Numbered from the stretch's first letter, positions 25,195-33,577 are shown. The stretch: 64,000 bases of DNA from an uncultured Clostridia bacterium (GCA_944385055.1 CALWVT010000002.1:62001-126000); one strand, 5' to 3'. The notes: generated by a model from the sequence alone, not told the origin. A program made the numbers and translations.

Positions 25195-25806
25195 ATGCGT
25201 CATCGGATTATTTCTATCAGCCGGCAGTTTGGCAGCGGCGGCCACGAGATCAGCGAGGCGCTCTCCAAAGCGCTCGGCATCCCGCTTTATGACCGCGAGC
25301 TGATTACAATCGCCGCCAAAGAGAGCGGCCTTGCCACGGAGTCCCTCGAACACGCGGACGAGAGCACCGGAAGCCGCGAAGGCCAGCCCGCCTCCTATTT
25401 TGGCCTTACGACGAGCGATACGCTCTTTTTGGCGCAGACCAAGGTCATCCGCAGCTTGGCACAAAAGGAGGACTGCATCATCGTGGGCCGCTGCTCCGAC
25501 GTGGTGCTGCTCGGCGAGCCCAATGTCGACCTGCTGCGCGTGTTCATCCATGCGCCGGTCGAATACCGCCTGCAGCGCTCGAAGCGCGTGGAAAAGCTCT
25601 CCACCCAGCAGGCGACGCTGTTATTGCGCCGCAAGGATAAGGAGCGCCGCACGTATTTTACGTATTATACCGACAAGGAGTGGGGCGCGCAGTCGAATTA
25701 TGACCTCTCCTTAAACAGCGCCTATTGGTCCGTCGCGCAGTGTGTCGAGATGCTCAAGGCCGCCTATGAACACATGCCGCGCGGGGAAGCGGAAGAAACT
25801 TCATAA
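25195..25806 (+). CDS. Cytidylate kinase-like family protein
   Basis: A 203-residue P-loop nucleoside-monophosphate-kinase-like protein. The P-loop region is ISRQFGSGGHEIS (residues ~7-20), followed by YDRELI, the hydrophobic strand CIIVGRCSDVVL and a basic lid region SKRVEKLSTQQATLLLRRKDKERR. The family resembles cytidylate kinase but its members lack a proven substrate; CMP is a guess. ATG 25195 follows GAAAGGGG, and a TATAAT box lies at 25156-25161 without a strong -35. Upstream in-frame sequence contains the previous terminator, excluding longer starts. Confidence 0.85.
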   Translation: MRHRIISISRQFGSGGHEISEALSKALGIPLYDRELITIAAKESGLATESLEHADESTGSREGQPASYFGLTTSDTLFLAQTKVIRSLAQKEDCIIVGRCSDVVLLGEPNVDLLRVFIHAPVEYRLQRSKRVEKLSTQQATLLLRRKDKERRTYFTYYTDKEWGAQSNYDLSLNSAYWSVAQCVEMLKAAYEHMPRGEAEETS

Positions 25807-25841
25807 AGCGTTTTCGAAAGCGGGAAAACCGCGTTAAAAAA

Positions 25842-25875
25842 GCGCCGGAGTGGATAAAACTCCGGCGCCTTTTTT
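25842..25875 (+). terminator. Bidirectional terminator between convergent units
   Basis: GCGCCGGAGT (25842-25851) pairs perfectly with ACTCCGGCGC (25859-25868). T run after it, A run before it. Confidence 0.88.
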
Positions 25876-25921
25876 CTTTTTAAAAATTCATAAATCAAAA
25901 ATTTATAAATCGGAAAAGCCG

Positions 25922-26716
25922 TTACGATAAGAGCATCCGGTCGTTGTCGAGCGTCGTGCCCTGCACGTCGCGGAAGCGCGCGAGCAGGTCCTCAACCGAG
26001 AGCTTCTTCTTTTCCTCGCCGCCAATGTCAAACAGGATTTGGCCGTTGTGCATCATGATCAAACGGTTGCCGAACTGCAGCGCGTGGCTCATGTTGTGCG
26101 TGACCATCATCGCGGTCAGGTGTTCGCGCCGGATGATTAAATCCGTCTGCGTTAAGACCGTTTCGGCCGTCTTCGGGTCGAGCGCCGCCGTGTGTTCGTC
26201 GAGCAGGAGCACCTTCGGCTTCTGCAGCGTCGCCATCAAAAGCGTCAGCGCCTGGCGCTGGCCGCCCGATAGCAGGCCCACCTTGCTCGTCATGCGGTCC
26301 TCAAGCCCTAGCCCCAATACGCTGAGCTTTTCGCGGTACAGCGCGCGCTCCTCCTTCGTAACGCCCCAGCGCAGCGTGCGCGGCTTCCCGCGGCGGTACG
26401 CCATCGCGAGGTTTTCCTCGATGTTCATGTCGCCAGCCGTGCCGCGCATCGGGTCCTGGAACACGCGCCCGAGGTACTGCGCGCGCTTATATTCCGGCAG
26501 GCGCGTGATGTCATTGCCGTCGAGCCAGATGCTGCCCCCGTCGCACGGGTACACGCCCGCAATCAGGTTTAACAGCGTGCTCTTGCCCGCGCCGTTGCCG
26601 CCGATGACCGTCACAAAATCCCCCGGCTTTAGATGCAGGCTCAGGTCGATTAAGGCCTTTTTTTCGTTGACGGTGTTTTTATTAAACGTTTTACAGACTT
26701 TTTGCAGCCGCAGCAT
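25922..26716 (-). CDS. ABC transporter ATP-binding protein (TrpXYZ/COG1101-type)
   Basis: A 264-residue ATPase with Walker A GGNGAGKST (residues ~39-47), Q-loop VFQDPMRGT, signature LSGGQRQ, Walker B VLLLDEHTAALDP and switch VTHNMSHAL. The DEHTAALDP wording is typical of the COG1101 ATPases that work with COG4120 permeases and COG2984 binding proteins, both encoded just upstream. It energises uptake across the cytoplasmic membrane. The substrate of this group includes tryptophan in some streptococci, but nothing here fixes it. Confidence 0.9.
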   Translation of the reverse strand: MLRLQKVCKTFNKNTVNEKKALIDLSLHLKPGDFVTVIGGNGAGKSTLLNLIAGVYPCDGGSIWLDGNDITRLPEYKRAQYLGRVFQDPMRGTAGDMNIEENLAMAYRRGKPRTLRWGVTKEERALYREKLSVLGLGLEDRMTSKVGLLSGGQRQALTLLMATLQKPKVLLLDEHTAALDPKTAETVLTQTDLIIRREHLTAMMVTHNMSHALQFGNRLIMMHNGQILFDIGGEEKKKLSVEDLLARFRDVQGTTLDNDRMLLS

Positions 26717-26728
26717 AAAAAGACCCCC

Positions 26729-27733
26729 TTATTCCTTCTGGTTTGCTTCGTCGGGGTCCTTGTCGGAGCCGTCGATACTATCTTCCACCGCGCGGTCCGG
26801 CACGAGCACCGGCTGGCGCATCGCCTTGCGGCGGTCGTTCCACGCCTGCACCTTGCGCTTGCCGGTCGGCAAAAACAGCGCAATCGCCACGATGATCGCG
26901 GTAATCAGCTTCATGTCCGTGCTCTTGAGCCCTAAGAACAGCACCACGGCAATCACAATGCGGTAAATCACCGAGCCGAGCACCATGCAAAGAAGCCGCG
27001 GCAAGAAGCCCACGTGCCGCCCGAGCACGACTTCGCCGATGATGACGGACGCTAGCCCAATCACGATCGTGCCCGTGCCCATATCCACCGAGGCCGACCC
27101 CTGCATCTGCGCGAAAATGCCGCCCGACAGCGCTACGAGGCCGTTGCTCAAAACGAGCGCGACCATCGTCGTGTTGTCCGTGTGTACGCCAAGCGACCGG
27201 ACCATATACGGGTTATTGCCCGTCGCGCGGATCGCACAGCCGAGCTCCGTGCCGAAGAACCAGTACAAAAACGCGATCACGATCGCGGTTACGACGCCGC
27301 CGATCAAAAGCTGGCAGTTCGCGGCCGAAATGCCCGGGATGACCTCCCGCACGAGCACGTCCGCCGTGTCTACGCCGTTTAAGGGCACCATCGAGCTGTC
27401 GCCCATGATGCGGATGTTAATCGAGTAAAGCGCCGTCATCGTTAAAATCCCAGCCAAAATGCCCGGAATCTTCATCTTCGTATTCAAAAAGCCCGTAATA
27501 AACCCGCAGACCATGCCGGCCGCCAGGGCGCCGAACAGCGCCAGAAACGGGTTCCATCCGCCGTGTGCGACGAGCATCGCGGATACGGCCGCGCCGGTCG
27601 TAAAGCTGCTGTCCACGGTCAGATCGGCAAAGTCGAGGATGCGGAACGTGATGTATACGCCCAGCGTCATAATCGACCAGATGACGCCCTGCGCAATCGC
27701 GCTGTGTACCGTCCCCGTAAAAGCTAGAAACAT
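26729..27733 (-). CDS. ABC transporter permease (COG4120, branched-chain-amino-acid type)
   Basis: A 334-residue permease with about eight to nine membrane helices. The opening GVIWSIMTLGVYITFRILDFADLTVDSS-type region and GLVALSGGIFAQMQG resemble LivH-like permeases, and the C terminus is a basic/acidic soluble tail of ~50 residues. It lies 12 bases upstream of its ATPase and 45 downstream of the binding protein, forming one transport operon on the minus strand. Confidence 0.9.
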   Translation of the reverse strand: MFLAFTGTVHSAIAQGVIWSIMTLGVYITFRILDFADLTVDSSFTTGAAVSAMLVAHGGWNPFLALFGALAAGMVCGFITGFLNTKMKIPGILAGILTMTALYSINIRIMGDSSMVPLNGVDTADVLVREVIPGISAANCQLLIGGVVTAIVIAFLYWFFGTELGCAIRATGNNPYMVRSLGVHTDNTTMVALVLSNGLVALSGGIFAQMQGSASVDMGTGTIVIGLASVIIGEVVLGRHVGFLPRLLCMVLGSVIYRIVIAVVLFLGLKSTDMKLITAIIVAIALFLPTGKRKVQAWNDRRKAMRQPVLVPDRAVEDSIDGSDKDPDEANQKE

Positions 27734-27778
27734 GAAGCTGCCTCCTGTTCGTTGTGCGTTTTCAAAAAGAGAGGAGCA

Positions 27779-28834
27779 TCAGGCGGCCTCGCTCTCGTCC
27801 GCGGCGCCGGCCATGTCGGTGCCTTCGCTCAAAATATCGTCCGGCAGCGTGATGCCGAGCTCTGCGGCCGCTTCACTGTTGTAGGAGATATCGTACTTTT
27901 CCTGGTATTCAATCGGCATCGTCGCGGGTTGAGCTTCGCCGTTTAAGATTTTCACGGCCATTTCGCCGGTCTGGCGGCCGAGTTCCTCGTAGTTGATGCC
28001 GACCGTCAGAAGGCCGCCGTTCGAGACCATGCCGCTCTCGCCGACGATGACCGGCAGGCCCGCCGGCGTCGTGACGCCGGACACCACCTTCATGCCGGAA
28101 GCGAGCATGTTGTCCGTCGGGATATACACGGCCTGCACCTTGCCGACCATCGACTGCGCGACCTGCGTGATCTCGTTGGCCGCCGTCACCGTGAAGACCT
28201 CATACTGCAAGCCGTTTTCCTCGCACGCCGCTTCGGCGAGTTCCGCCTGCTGCTGCGAGTTCGCCTCGCTCGAGCAGTACATGATGCCCACCGTCTCGCA
28301 GTCGGGCACGATTTCCTTAATCAGCGCGATCTGCTCGGCCACCGGTGTCAGGTCGCTCGTGCCGGTCACGTTCCCGCCAGGGGCTTCGTTGCTCTCCACG
28401 AGGTTCGAAGCCGCCGGGTCCGTCACCGCCGTCACGAGCACCGGCACGTCCGTGACCGCCTTGACGACGGCCTGCGCCATCGGCGTCGCAATCGCGAGCA
28501 CGAGGTCCGGGTGCTGGTTCGCCATCGTGCTCGCCACCGTCGTGCACGTGGAGTTGTCGCCCTGCGCGTTCTGGATGTTGTACGTCACGTTTTCGCCCTC
28601 AATGAAGCCCGCGTCCGTCAGCGCCTCCTGGAAGCCCTTTAACGAGTTGTCCATCGCCGGGTGCGTGTTGTACTGCGCAATGCCGATCGTGTACGTCTTT
28701 TCGGCCGTATTGCCGCCGGACGCCGCCGCGGACGCCGCACCGGACGACGCCGCGCCGCCTTCGCACGCGGAAAGCATCGTGCAGACGGCCGCCGCCGCCA
28801 GGACGCCGGCCAGAATCTTCTTCATCTTTTTCAT
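27779..28834 (-). CDS. ABC transporter substrate-binding lipoprotein (COG2984 family)
   Basis: A 351-residue lipoprotein: basic start, hydrophobic core, lipobox MLSAC with the acylated Cys near residue 23, then a Ser/Ala/Gly linker. A two-lobe binding fold follows (IGIAQYNTHPAMDNSLKGF, VLAIATPMAQAVV, VTAVTDPAASNLV, GIMYCSSEANS, IPTDNMLASGMKVV, TVGINYEELGRQTGEMAVKIL), matching COG2984/ABC_sub_bind. ATG 28834 follows AAAGGAGG; the frame upstream lies in the leader. First gene of the operon, with a strong promoter at 28985-29013. Ligand not determined. Confidence 0.9.
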   Translation of the reverse strand: MKKMKKILAGVLAAAAVCTMLSACEGGAASSGAASAAASGGNTAEKTYTIGIAQYNTHPAMDNSLKGFQEALTDAGFIEGENVTYNIQNAQGDNSTCTTVASTMANQHPDLVLAIATPMAQAVVKAVTDVPVLVTAVTDPAASNLVESNEAPGGNVTGTSDLTPVAEQIALIKEIVPDCETVGIMYCSSEANSQQQAELAEAACEENGLQYEVFTVTAANEITQVAQSMVGKVQAVYIPTDNMLASGMKVVSGVTTPAGLPVIVGESGMVSNGGLLTVGINYEELGRQTGEMAVKILNGEAQPATMPIEYQEKYDISYNSEAAAELGITLPDDILSEGTDMAGAADESEAA

Positions 28835-28984
28835 ACGTTTGTGTCCTCCTTTTGTTCTTTCCCGCAGGAAATGTGCCCGAACGCCCGCCGGCGCCCGGAG
28901 CAAACGATGGCCGGATTCTCTTGCGCCGCGCCGCGGAATTTATCCCCACAACGCGACAACGCGATAAATCGGCACTTGCCAATT

Positions 28985-29013
28985 ATTTTACACAGTCTGT
29001 CTGAGATTGTCAA
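28985..29013 (-). promoter_or_regulatory. Strong sigmaA-type promoter of the ABC transporter operon
   Basis: On the minus strand TTGACA (29013-29008), 17-base spacer, TAAAAT (28990-28985). The ~145-base leader to 28834 shows no T-box or other riboswitch that I can recognise. Confidence 0.75.
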
Positions 29014-29069
29014 GGAATTGCGCGGGATTCTGTGCGTCCTTGCGCGCCGTTTCAACTTTTTGTGCGGCC

Positions 29070-29098
29070 TTTACATTTCCCGGCCCGCATTTTATAAT
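29070..29098 (+). promoter_or_regulatory. Strong promoter of the XRE regulator gene
   Basis: TTTACA (29070-29075), 17-base spacer, TATAAT (29093-29098), about 50 bases before the start; the leader holds GGGGAAATCCCC near 29108. Confidence 0.75.
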
Positions 29099-29150
29099 AA
29101 AAAGAAAGGGGAAATCCCCCTGCGATCCATACGGAAAGAGGCGTCATAAC

Positions 29151-29570
29151 ATGGAGACCGTCACCCTTTATTTATATGACCGCGAGGAAAACGGCGAGCC
29201 CGTCTTCTCTTTGGAACCCGACCCCAACGGCGAAGACGACGGCGGCCGCAGCTATGAGGTGCCCGCACACTACTTTTACCGCGGCGGCAAACTCGTCACG
29301 CAAAAAGGCGAACCCTGCGCCGTACAGGCCCACAACGGCCGGCCGCTGCTCGTCGACACGACGAACGGCCGCGCCTACCTGATGGAGCTCGAGCCGAAAA
29401 TCACGCACATGCGAGAAAAACAGGGCCTAAGCCAGGAGGCGTTCGCCGAGGCCCTCGGCGTCAGCCAATTGACGCTCTACCGCTTCGAGCACAACGAGGA
29501 GGAGCCGCATTCCGCGATCCTCTCGCGTATGGCGCAGATTCTCCACTGCGATGTGCTCGACTTGATTTAA
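29151..29570 (+). CDS. XRE family regulator with an N-terminal domain of unknown fold
   Basis: A 139-residue protein. Residues ~78-139 form an HTH_3 domain (ITHMREKQGLSQEAFAEAL, recognition helix VSQLTLYRFEHNEEEP, MAQILHCDVLDLI). Residues 1-75 are strand-rich and acidic (VTLYLYDREENGEPVFSLE, YRGGKLVTQKGEPCAVQ) and look like a small sensing or protein-interaction module that I cannot name. ATG 29151 follows GAAAGAGG. The ASCH gene follows after 12 bases and may be co-transcribed. Ligand and targets unknown. Confidence 0.82.
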   Translation: METVTLYLYDREENGEPVFSLEPDPNGEDDGGRSYEVPAHYFYRGGKLVTQKGEPCAVQAHNGRPLLVDTTNGRAYLMELEPKITHMREKQGLSQEAFAEALGVSQLTLYRFEHNEEEPHSAILSRMAQILHCDVLDLI

Positions 29571-29582
29571 GGAGGGCTTTTT

Positions 29583-30020
29583 ATGACGGGAAAGGAAATG
29601 TGGAAAAAATTTCAGACAGAAAATCATGTAGAGGATTGTCCATACGAGGAATGGGCTTTTGGAGCAGACGCCGATGCCCTTGCCTCTTTGGTTGCGAATG
29701 GAGAAAAAACGGGCACTTCTTCTGCCTATCCTTTATACGAATTAGAAAAGGAACCATTGCCGAAAGTTGGAGAGTATAGCGTCGTTTTGAATTCTATGGA
29801 CGAAGCAGTTTGTATCATTCAGACAAAGAAAGTATATGTTGCACCATTTGATGCGGTCACTGCGGAACATGCGCGCAAAGAAGGCGAGGGAGATCAGTCT
29901 TTAGAATTTTGGAGGAAAGCACACGAGAAGTTCTTTACAGAATGTTTAGCGGAAGCTGACTTGAAATTCACTTCTGATATGAAAGTGGTTTGTGAAGAAT
30001 TTGAAGTCGTGTATCCGTGA
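29583..30020 (+). CDS. ASCH domain protein
   Basis: A 145-residue cytoplasmic protein of the ASCH group, a PUA-like beta-barrel fold; some members act on nucleic acids or nucleosides (for example N4-acetylcytidine amidohydrolase). The core runs from ASLVANGEKTGTSSAYPLYE through PKVGEYSVVLNSMDEAVCIIQTKKVYV, followed by the helical tail FWRKAHEKFFTECL. ATG 29583 follows AAGGAGG. Its codons end in A/T far more often than those of its neighbours, pointing to recent acquisition. It lies directly behind the XRE regulator. Confidence 0.88.
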   Translation: MTGKEMWKKFQTENHVEDCPYEEWAFGADADALASLVANGEKTGTSSAYPLYELEKEPLPKVGEYSVVLNSMDEAVCIIQTKKVYVAPFDAVTAEHARKEGEGDQSLEFWRKAHEKFFTECLAEADLKFTSDMKVVCEEFEVVYP

Positions 30021-30048
30021 GAAAGTGAGGAAAAGGGGAGAGTGAATT

Positions 30049-30450
30049 TTGGGAACATTCCTTTTTTGTCTCGTCTATGCGCTTCCGGCGGTGACCCTTG
30101 CCTTTTTGATATGGACCGTGCACCGCTGCCGCAAGGGGTTGCTTGCGCCGTGGGGGACGCCAAAAGAAGTGCTTATGCTGCTCATTCCCGCCGTCGTGGT
30201 GTCCTTTGCCGTCAGCGCATACGTGGCTGTCGCCTACTACGCGCCGCAGGAGCGGGGAAGCATAGGCTTTGTAATTAAGTGGATTGGAGCCATCGCGGTG
30301 GCCGTTTTCTTTATCCTTTCGGCGGTGGTGATGTCTGCTGTGCTGAAACGCCCGGAGCTTCCGGATGATTTGCGCAGCCGCTTCAAGGCAATGCCTGTTT
30401 TGAGCCCCATTTGCGCCGTCCTCGTCCTGATTTTTGCTGCGTTGATTTGA
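30049..30450 (+). CDS. Small membrane protein of unknown function
   Basis: A 133-residue protein with four hydrophobic segments (about residues 3-23, 42-62, 74-98 and 113-131) separated by short charged loops. I do not recognise the family. TTG 30049 is preceded by AAAAGGGGAG. A GTG at 30042 opens a different, less plausible frame. Codon use returns to the GC-rich style after the AT-rich ASCH gene. A terminator follows about 90 bases downstream. Confidence 0.6.
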   Translation: MGTFLFCLVYALPAVTLAFLIWTVHRCRKGLLAPWGTPKEVLMLLIPAVVVSFAVSAYVAVAYYAPQERGSIGFVIKWIGAIAVAVFFILSAVVMSAVLKRPELPDDLRSRFKAMPVLSPICAVLVLIFAALI

Positions 30451-30538
30451 CGGCGCGGGCCGGCGCTCCGGTAAAATTGCCGGAGATCCCTGTAAACGCT
30501 TCTGATTAGGGCCCCCGGCCGCTGTTTCAAAAAAATTT

Positions 30539-30576
30539 GCCCCTTCCCCGCATATGCAGCAGGGAAGGGGCTTTTT
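30539..30576 (+). terminator. Rho-independent terminator
   Basis: GCCCCTTCCC (30539-30548) pairs perfectly with GGGAAGGGGC (30562-30571), then TTTTT. It faces the NifX-like gene on the other strand. Confidence 0.88.
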
Positions 30577-30594
30577 GCCGATGGCTTAATGGCT

Positions 30595-31002
30595 TTAAGA
30601 GTTGCAGGCATTGCCGCTGCAGCCCTGTTTGTCTTCACCGCAGTGGCCGCCGCAGGCGTGGTCGTGGTCATGGTGGCTGCACTGCACGTTCGGGTTATAG
30701 ACGAGCGTGCCGTCTAAAAGCGCCGCTACGGCCGCGTCGGCCCCGCCGGACACGCCGCCGTAAAGCCGGATGCCCGCTTCGGCCAGCGCCTGCTGCGCGC
30801 CTGCGCCAATGCCGCCGCACAGCAGCACATCCACCTGCATCTCGCGCAGCAGCCCGGCAAGCGCGCCGTGGCCCCGGCCGTTCGTGTTCACGACGAGGCT
30901 TGCCGTGACCTTCCCGTCCGCAGCGTCGTACACCTTAAACTGCTCGGTGTGGCCGAAGTGGGGGAAGATGTTTCCGTTTTCATAAGGGACTGCGATCCGC
31001 AT
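30595..31002 (-). CDS. NifX/NifB-type dinitrogenase iron-molybdenum cofactor biosynthesis domain protein
   Basis: A 135-residue cytoplasmic protein. The first ~105 residues are the NifX-like fold (MRIAVPYENGNIFPHFGHTE, VDVLLCGGIGAGAQQAL, GIRLYGGVSGGADAAV). The C-terminal ~30 residues are a His/Cys-rich tail (CSHHDHDHACGGHCG) likely to bind metal. The family binds iron-sulfur or Fe-Mo cluster precursors, but without nif genes a general Fe-S or metal-handling role is more likely. Start at 31002 follows AAAGGATC. Confidence 0.88.
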   Translation of the reverse strand: MRIAVPYENGNIFPHFGHTEQFKVYDAADGKVTASLVVNTNGRGHGALAGLLREMQVDVLLCGGIGAGAQQALAEAGIRLYGGVSGGADAAVAALLDGTLVYNPNVQCSHHDHDHACGGHCGEDKQGCSGNACNS

Positions 31003-31099
31003 CTTTCATAGATCCTTTCTTTATGGGAAGCGCCCGGCGCCCCGCCGGGCCTCTCGAAATGGCCTTTATTATAGCACAACGCGCCCCGCCCCGCAAGGG

Positions 31100-31469
31100 T
31101 CACCGCGCGTCCTCCCAGCCCGCATAGGCGCGCCGCATCGCTTCGAGCGCCTTCTTCTCAATGCGCGACACGTAGCTGCGCGAAATGCCGAGCTTTTCGG
31201 CCACCTCCCGCTGCGTCTGCGGCCGCCGCCCGCCCAGGCCGTACCGCAGGCGCAGGATCTCTTCCTCGCGCGCGGGCAGCTTTTTGAGAAGCGTGTAAAG
31301 CTCCTGCAATTTCACTTTCCGGTCGAGCTCCTCGCTTAGGTTGCTGTCGTCGGCCAGAACGTCTACGAGCGTCAGCGCGCTGCCGTCTTTGCCGCTCTCG
31401 ATCGGCTCGTTGATCGACACATCCTGCGCGGATTTTTTGGCGCTGCGAAAAGACATCAGGATCTCATTT
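31100..31469 (-). CDS. sigK: sigK, 3' segment (sigma-K region 3-4), split by the skin-like element
   Basis: C-terminal part of the mother-cell sporulation sigma factor. The intact sequence includes KKSAQDVSINEPI (region 3 start), VDVLADD, the acidic linker, then region 4 with PAREEEILRLRYGL and the helix-turn-helix TQREVAEKLGISRSYVSRIEKKAL. The frame enters from the boundary as NEILMSFRS, so an ATG at 31456 is only an internal methionine. Alone it lacks regions 1-2 and cannot be a sigma factor. Joined at the CATTT core to the 37.6-37.9 kb segment it gives ARCIEN-EILMSFR, exactly the SigK order. Confidence 0.93.
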
Positions 31470-31474
31470 GCAAT
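31461..31474. repeat. Boundary (att) repeat at the sigK 3' side of the element
   Basis: Plus-strand ATCTCATTTGCAAT matches ATCGCATTTTCAAT at 37601-37614 in 12 of 14 positions, in direct orientation. The identical core CATTT (31465-31469) is where crossover restores the sigK frame. Confidence 0.85.
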
Positions 31475-33197
31475 CCTCCCGCCGGCGCGTCTTTGCGGGG
31501 GCGCCGCCTTCGGGGCCTTGGATTTTCGCAGGAAGGGGAGGGGGCGCCCCGGCGCCTCCGTCTTCGGCGCCGCACAGCACGACTTCGGCGCAAGAGCCGT
31601 CCCACACCACTTTTTGCACGAGCGCGCGCAGGGCCTCCCGCTTCTGTTCTACGTTCATTTCGCCGATGCAGCCGCCAAAGTCCCCGAGCAGCCGGCACAG
31701 CCGGTCAAACGCCGCGCCGCAAAGCGCGCCCGCATCTCCCGCGAGCTGTTCCATGCGGGATTCGAGCGCCGCGTTCTGCGCGTCCAGCGCTTCCAGACGC
31801 GCTTTTATGTGGGCGGCGGCGCTGCTGGAGCCGAAATCGGCCAGCGCGTCGACGAGCGCGTCCGCCCGGCGCCGGAGCTCGCCCTGCTCCCGGCGCAGCG
31901 CCTCGAAGTCCTCCCCGCCGGCTCCCGGACCGCCCGCAAAGCCCTTTTTGCCCTGTTCTAACAGGGCCAGCAGCGCGCGCTTGTCGCCGCAGAGGCGCCG
32001 CACCTGTTCGAGGACAGCGCCGTCGAGCCGGTTGCCGTTTGCGTTTTTGACATTGCACGCCGCACGCCGGCTGCGCTGCTTTTGTTTGCAGACGTACATA
32101 AAGGCGGGGCTGCCGTCCGGAGCTTCCCGCGTGGACAATTTCGGGTACATCCGGCCGCCGCAGCGGCACCACAGCAGCCCGGTCAAAAGCGCCTCGTTGC
32201 GGCGCGGGCTGTGGTACGATTTGGACCGGCTGCACGCGAGCCGTTTTTGTACGCTGACCCAAACCTTCCCCGGCAGGATGCCCGGGTGCTGCCCGACCGC
32301 CACGATCCATTCCTGCGGGGGCAGATACACGGTTGCCCGGCCCTTTTCCTGGTGCGTGCGGTTGTAGGCCAAAATCCCCCGCACGCCGTCGAATGCTTCC
32401 GGCCCCGCGCAGAGGTCGGCGCCTTTTTCCGCGAAATACCGGTAGGCATCCTCGTCGGCAATCAGATACACGGGGTTTTGCAGGATCCCTTTGATCGAAA
32501 ACCGCGTGAAATTCCGCCCGGTCTTTGTCCGGATGTGCCGGCGCAGCAATTCGGCCTCGGTTTTGCTCAGGGAGCCGGTCTCGCGGTACAGTTCGTAAAT
32601 GGTCCGCACCATGCCGGCCTCTTCCGGCAATAGTTTCAATTGGCAGACCCGCTTGCGCTTGCCGTCCACGGTCACGGTTTGGACGGCCTGCGACGTGTAG
32701 CCGGTCGGCGTGACGCCGCCGAGCCACCGGCCCGTTTTGGCCAGCTCGTGCATGTTGTCCCGGATGCGTTCCGCAATCGTTTCGCGCTCGAGCTGCGAAA
32801 ACACCGACGCGATGTACATCATGGCCCGCCCCATCGGGCTCGCGGTGTCGAAGCGCTCCCGGATGGAGAGGAACGCAATCCCCAGCCGCCCGAGCTCCTC
32901 GATCAGGCGCGAAAAATCGCCGATGCTGCGGCTGATCCGGTCGAGCCGGTAGACAACCACGGCCCGAAACCGATGGCCGCGCGCCGCCTGCATCATGCGC
33001 TGAAAGCCCGGCCGGTTTAGGTTCCCGCCGGAAAATCCCTCATCCTCGTACACGACGGCATGTTCGGCGTATGGATCTCCCATCGTGGTGCGGATATAAG
33101 CCTTGCAGAGCTCCACCTGGTTGCCGACGCTCTCGCCCTTGCCCGTAAAGCGGGATTTGCGCGAGTAAATCGCGACGGCGTCCGCGTTTTTTGCCAT
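31464..33197 (-). CDS. Large serine recombinase of the skin-like element (SpoIVCA-type)
   Basis: A 577-residue site-specific recombinase. The resolvase domain (1-150) has catalytic Ser12 in IYSRKS and the arginines in YRLDRISRS and ERFDTASPMGR. A recombinase domain (~160-290) follows, then a zinc ribbon with C344, C346, C370 and C381. After a coiled coil at ~415-510 comes a C-terminal tail. ATG 33197 follows AAAGGAGG. The stop TGA (31464-31466) overlaps the att core, so it is partly supplied by flanking sigK sequence. It is expected to excise the element and rebuild sigK. No sigma-E type promoter could be assigned with confidence. Confidence 0.93.
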   Translation of the reverse strand: MAKNADAVAIYSRKSRFTGKGESVGNQVELCKAYIRTTMGDPYAEHAVVYEDEGFSGGNLNRPGFQRMMQAARGHRFRAVVVYRLDRISRSIGDFSRLIEELGRLGIAFLSIRERFDTASPMGRAMMYIASVFSQLERETIAERIRDNMHELAKTGRWLGGVTPTGYTSQAVQTVTVDGKRKRVCQLKLLPEEAGMVRTIYELYRETGSLSKTEAELLRRHIRTKTGRNFTRFSIKGILQNPVYLIADEDAYRYFAEKGADLCAGPEAFDGVRGILAYNRTHQEKGRATVYLPPQEWIVAVGQHPGILPGKVWVSVQKRLACSRSKSYHSPRRNEALLTGLLWCRCGGRMYPKLSTREAPDGSPAFMYVCKQKQRSRRAACNVKNANGNRLDGAVLEQVRRLCGDKRALLALLEQGKKGFAGGPGAGGEDFEALRREQGELRRRADALVDALADFGSSSAAAHIKARLEALDAQNAALESRMEQLAGDAGALCGAAFDRLCRLLGDFGGCIGEMNVEQKREALRALVQKVVWDGSCAEVVLCGAEDGGAGAPPPLPAKIQGPEGGAPAKTRRREDCK

Positions 33198-33352
33198 GCG
33201 CTGCCTCCTTTCGAACGCTACAGCAGAGGAAAATGGAATGGTTCTGTTCTATTTTATTTCGGCAGCGTTTCATCCATGCCGGCCTCCCCGCGGGCGCGGT
33301 GGCATTCTGGACACGCCCTTCCCCATACCATGCAGGGGAGGAGGTGCATCCA

Positions 33353-33577
33353 TTGGGAAACAGCGCACCTATAGAGGCCGTTTTTCGATATCCCCAAACG
33401 CAGGCGGGCAGGGAGGCCCTTTCGCGCCGCGTCGCCGGCGTCCACGCCGCGTTCATTCTGGAAACAATCCGCGGCCTCTGCTGTCCCGCCGAACAGAAGC
33501 GGGAGCTTTTGCAGGCGGTCATCGACGCCGTGAAAGGCGCCGCGCCGCAGAAACCCGAAGATCCGAAAAACGGTTAA
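33353..33577 (+). CDS. Small protein of unknown function inside the element (74 residues)
   Basis: Unrecognised. TTG 33353 lies seven bases after a very strong GGGGAGGAGGTG site, which argues that it is translated. The body is basic and helical (AGREALSRRVAGVHAAFILET, QKRELLQAVIDAVKGA) with a CC pair. It is divergent from the recombinase and followed by its own terminator. Position and size fit a recombination directionality factor, as used by other skin elements, but no sequence motif proves this; an alternative is an ordinary cargo gene. Confidence 0.55.
   Translation: MGNSAPIEAVFRYPQTQAGREALSRRVAGVHAAFILETIRGLCCPAEQKRELLQAVIDAVKGAAPQKPEDPKNG

Noticed and set aside
28835..28978. T-box or amino-acid riboswitch in the leader of the TrpXYZ-type operon
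   Set aside because: No T-box sequence or terminator/antiterminator pair could be found.
30042..30278. Alternative 78-codon frame starting at GTG 30042
   Set aside because: It lacks any family resemblance, while the overlapping TTG 30049 frame encodes clear membrane helices to 30450.
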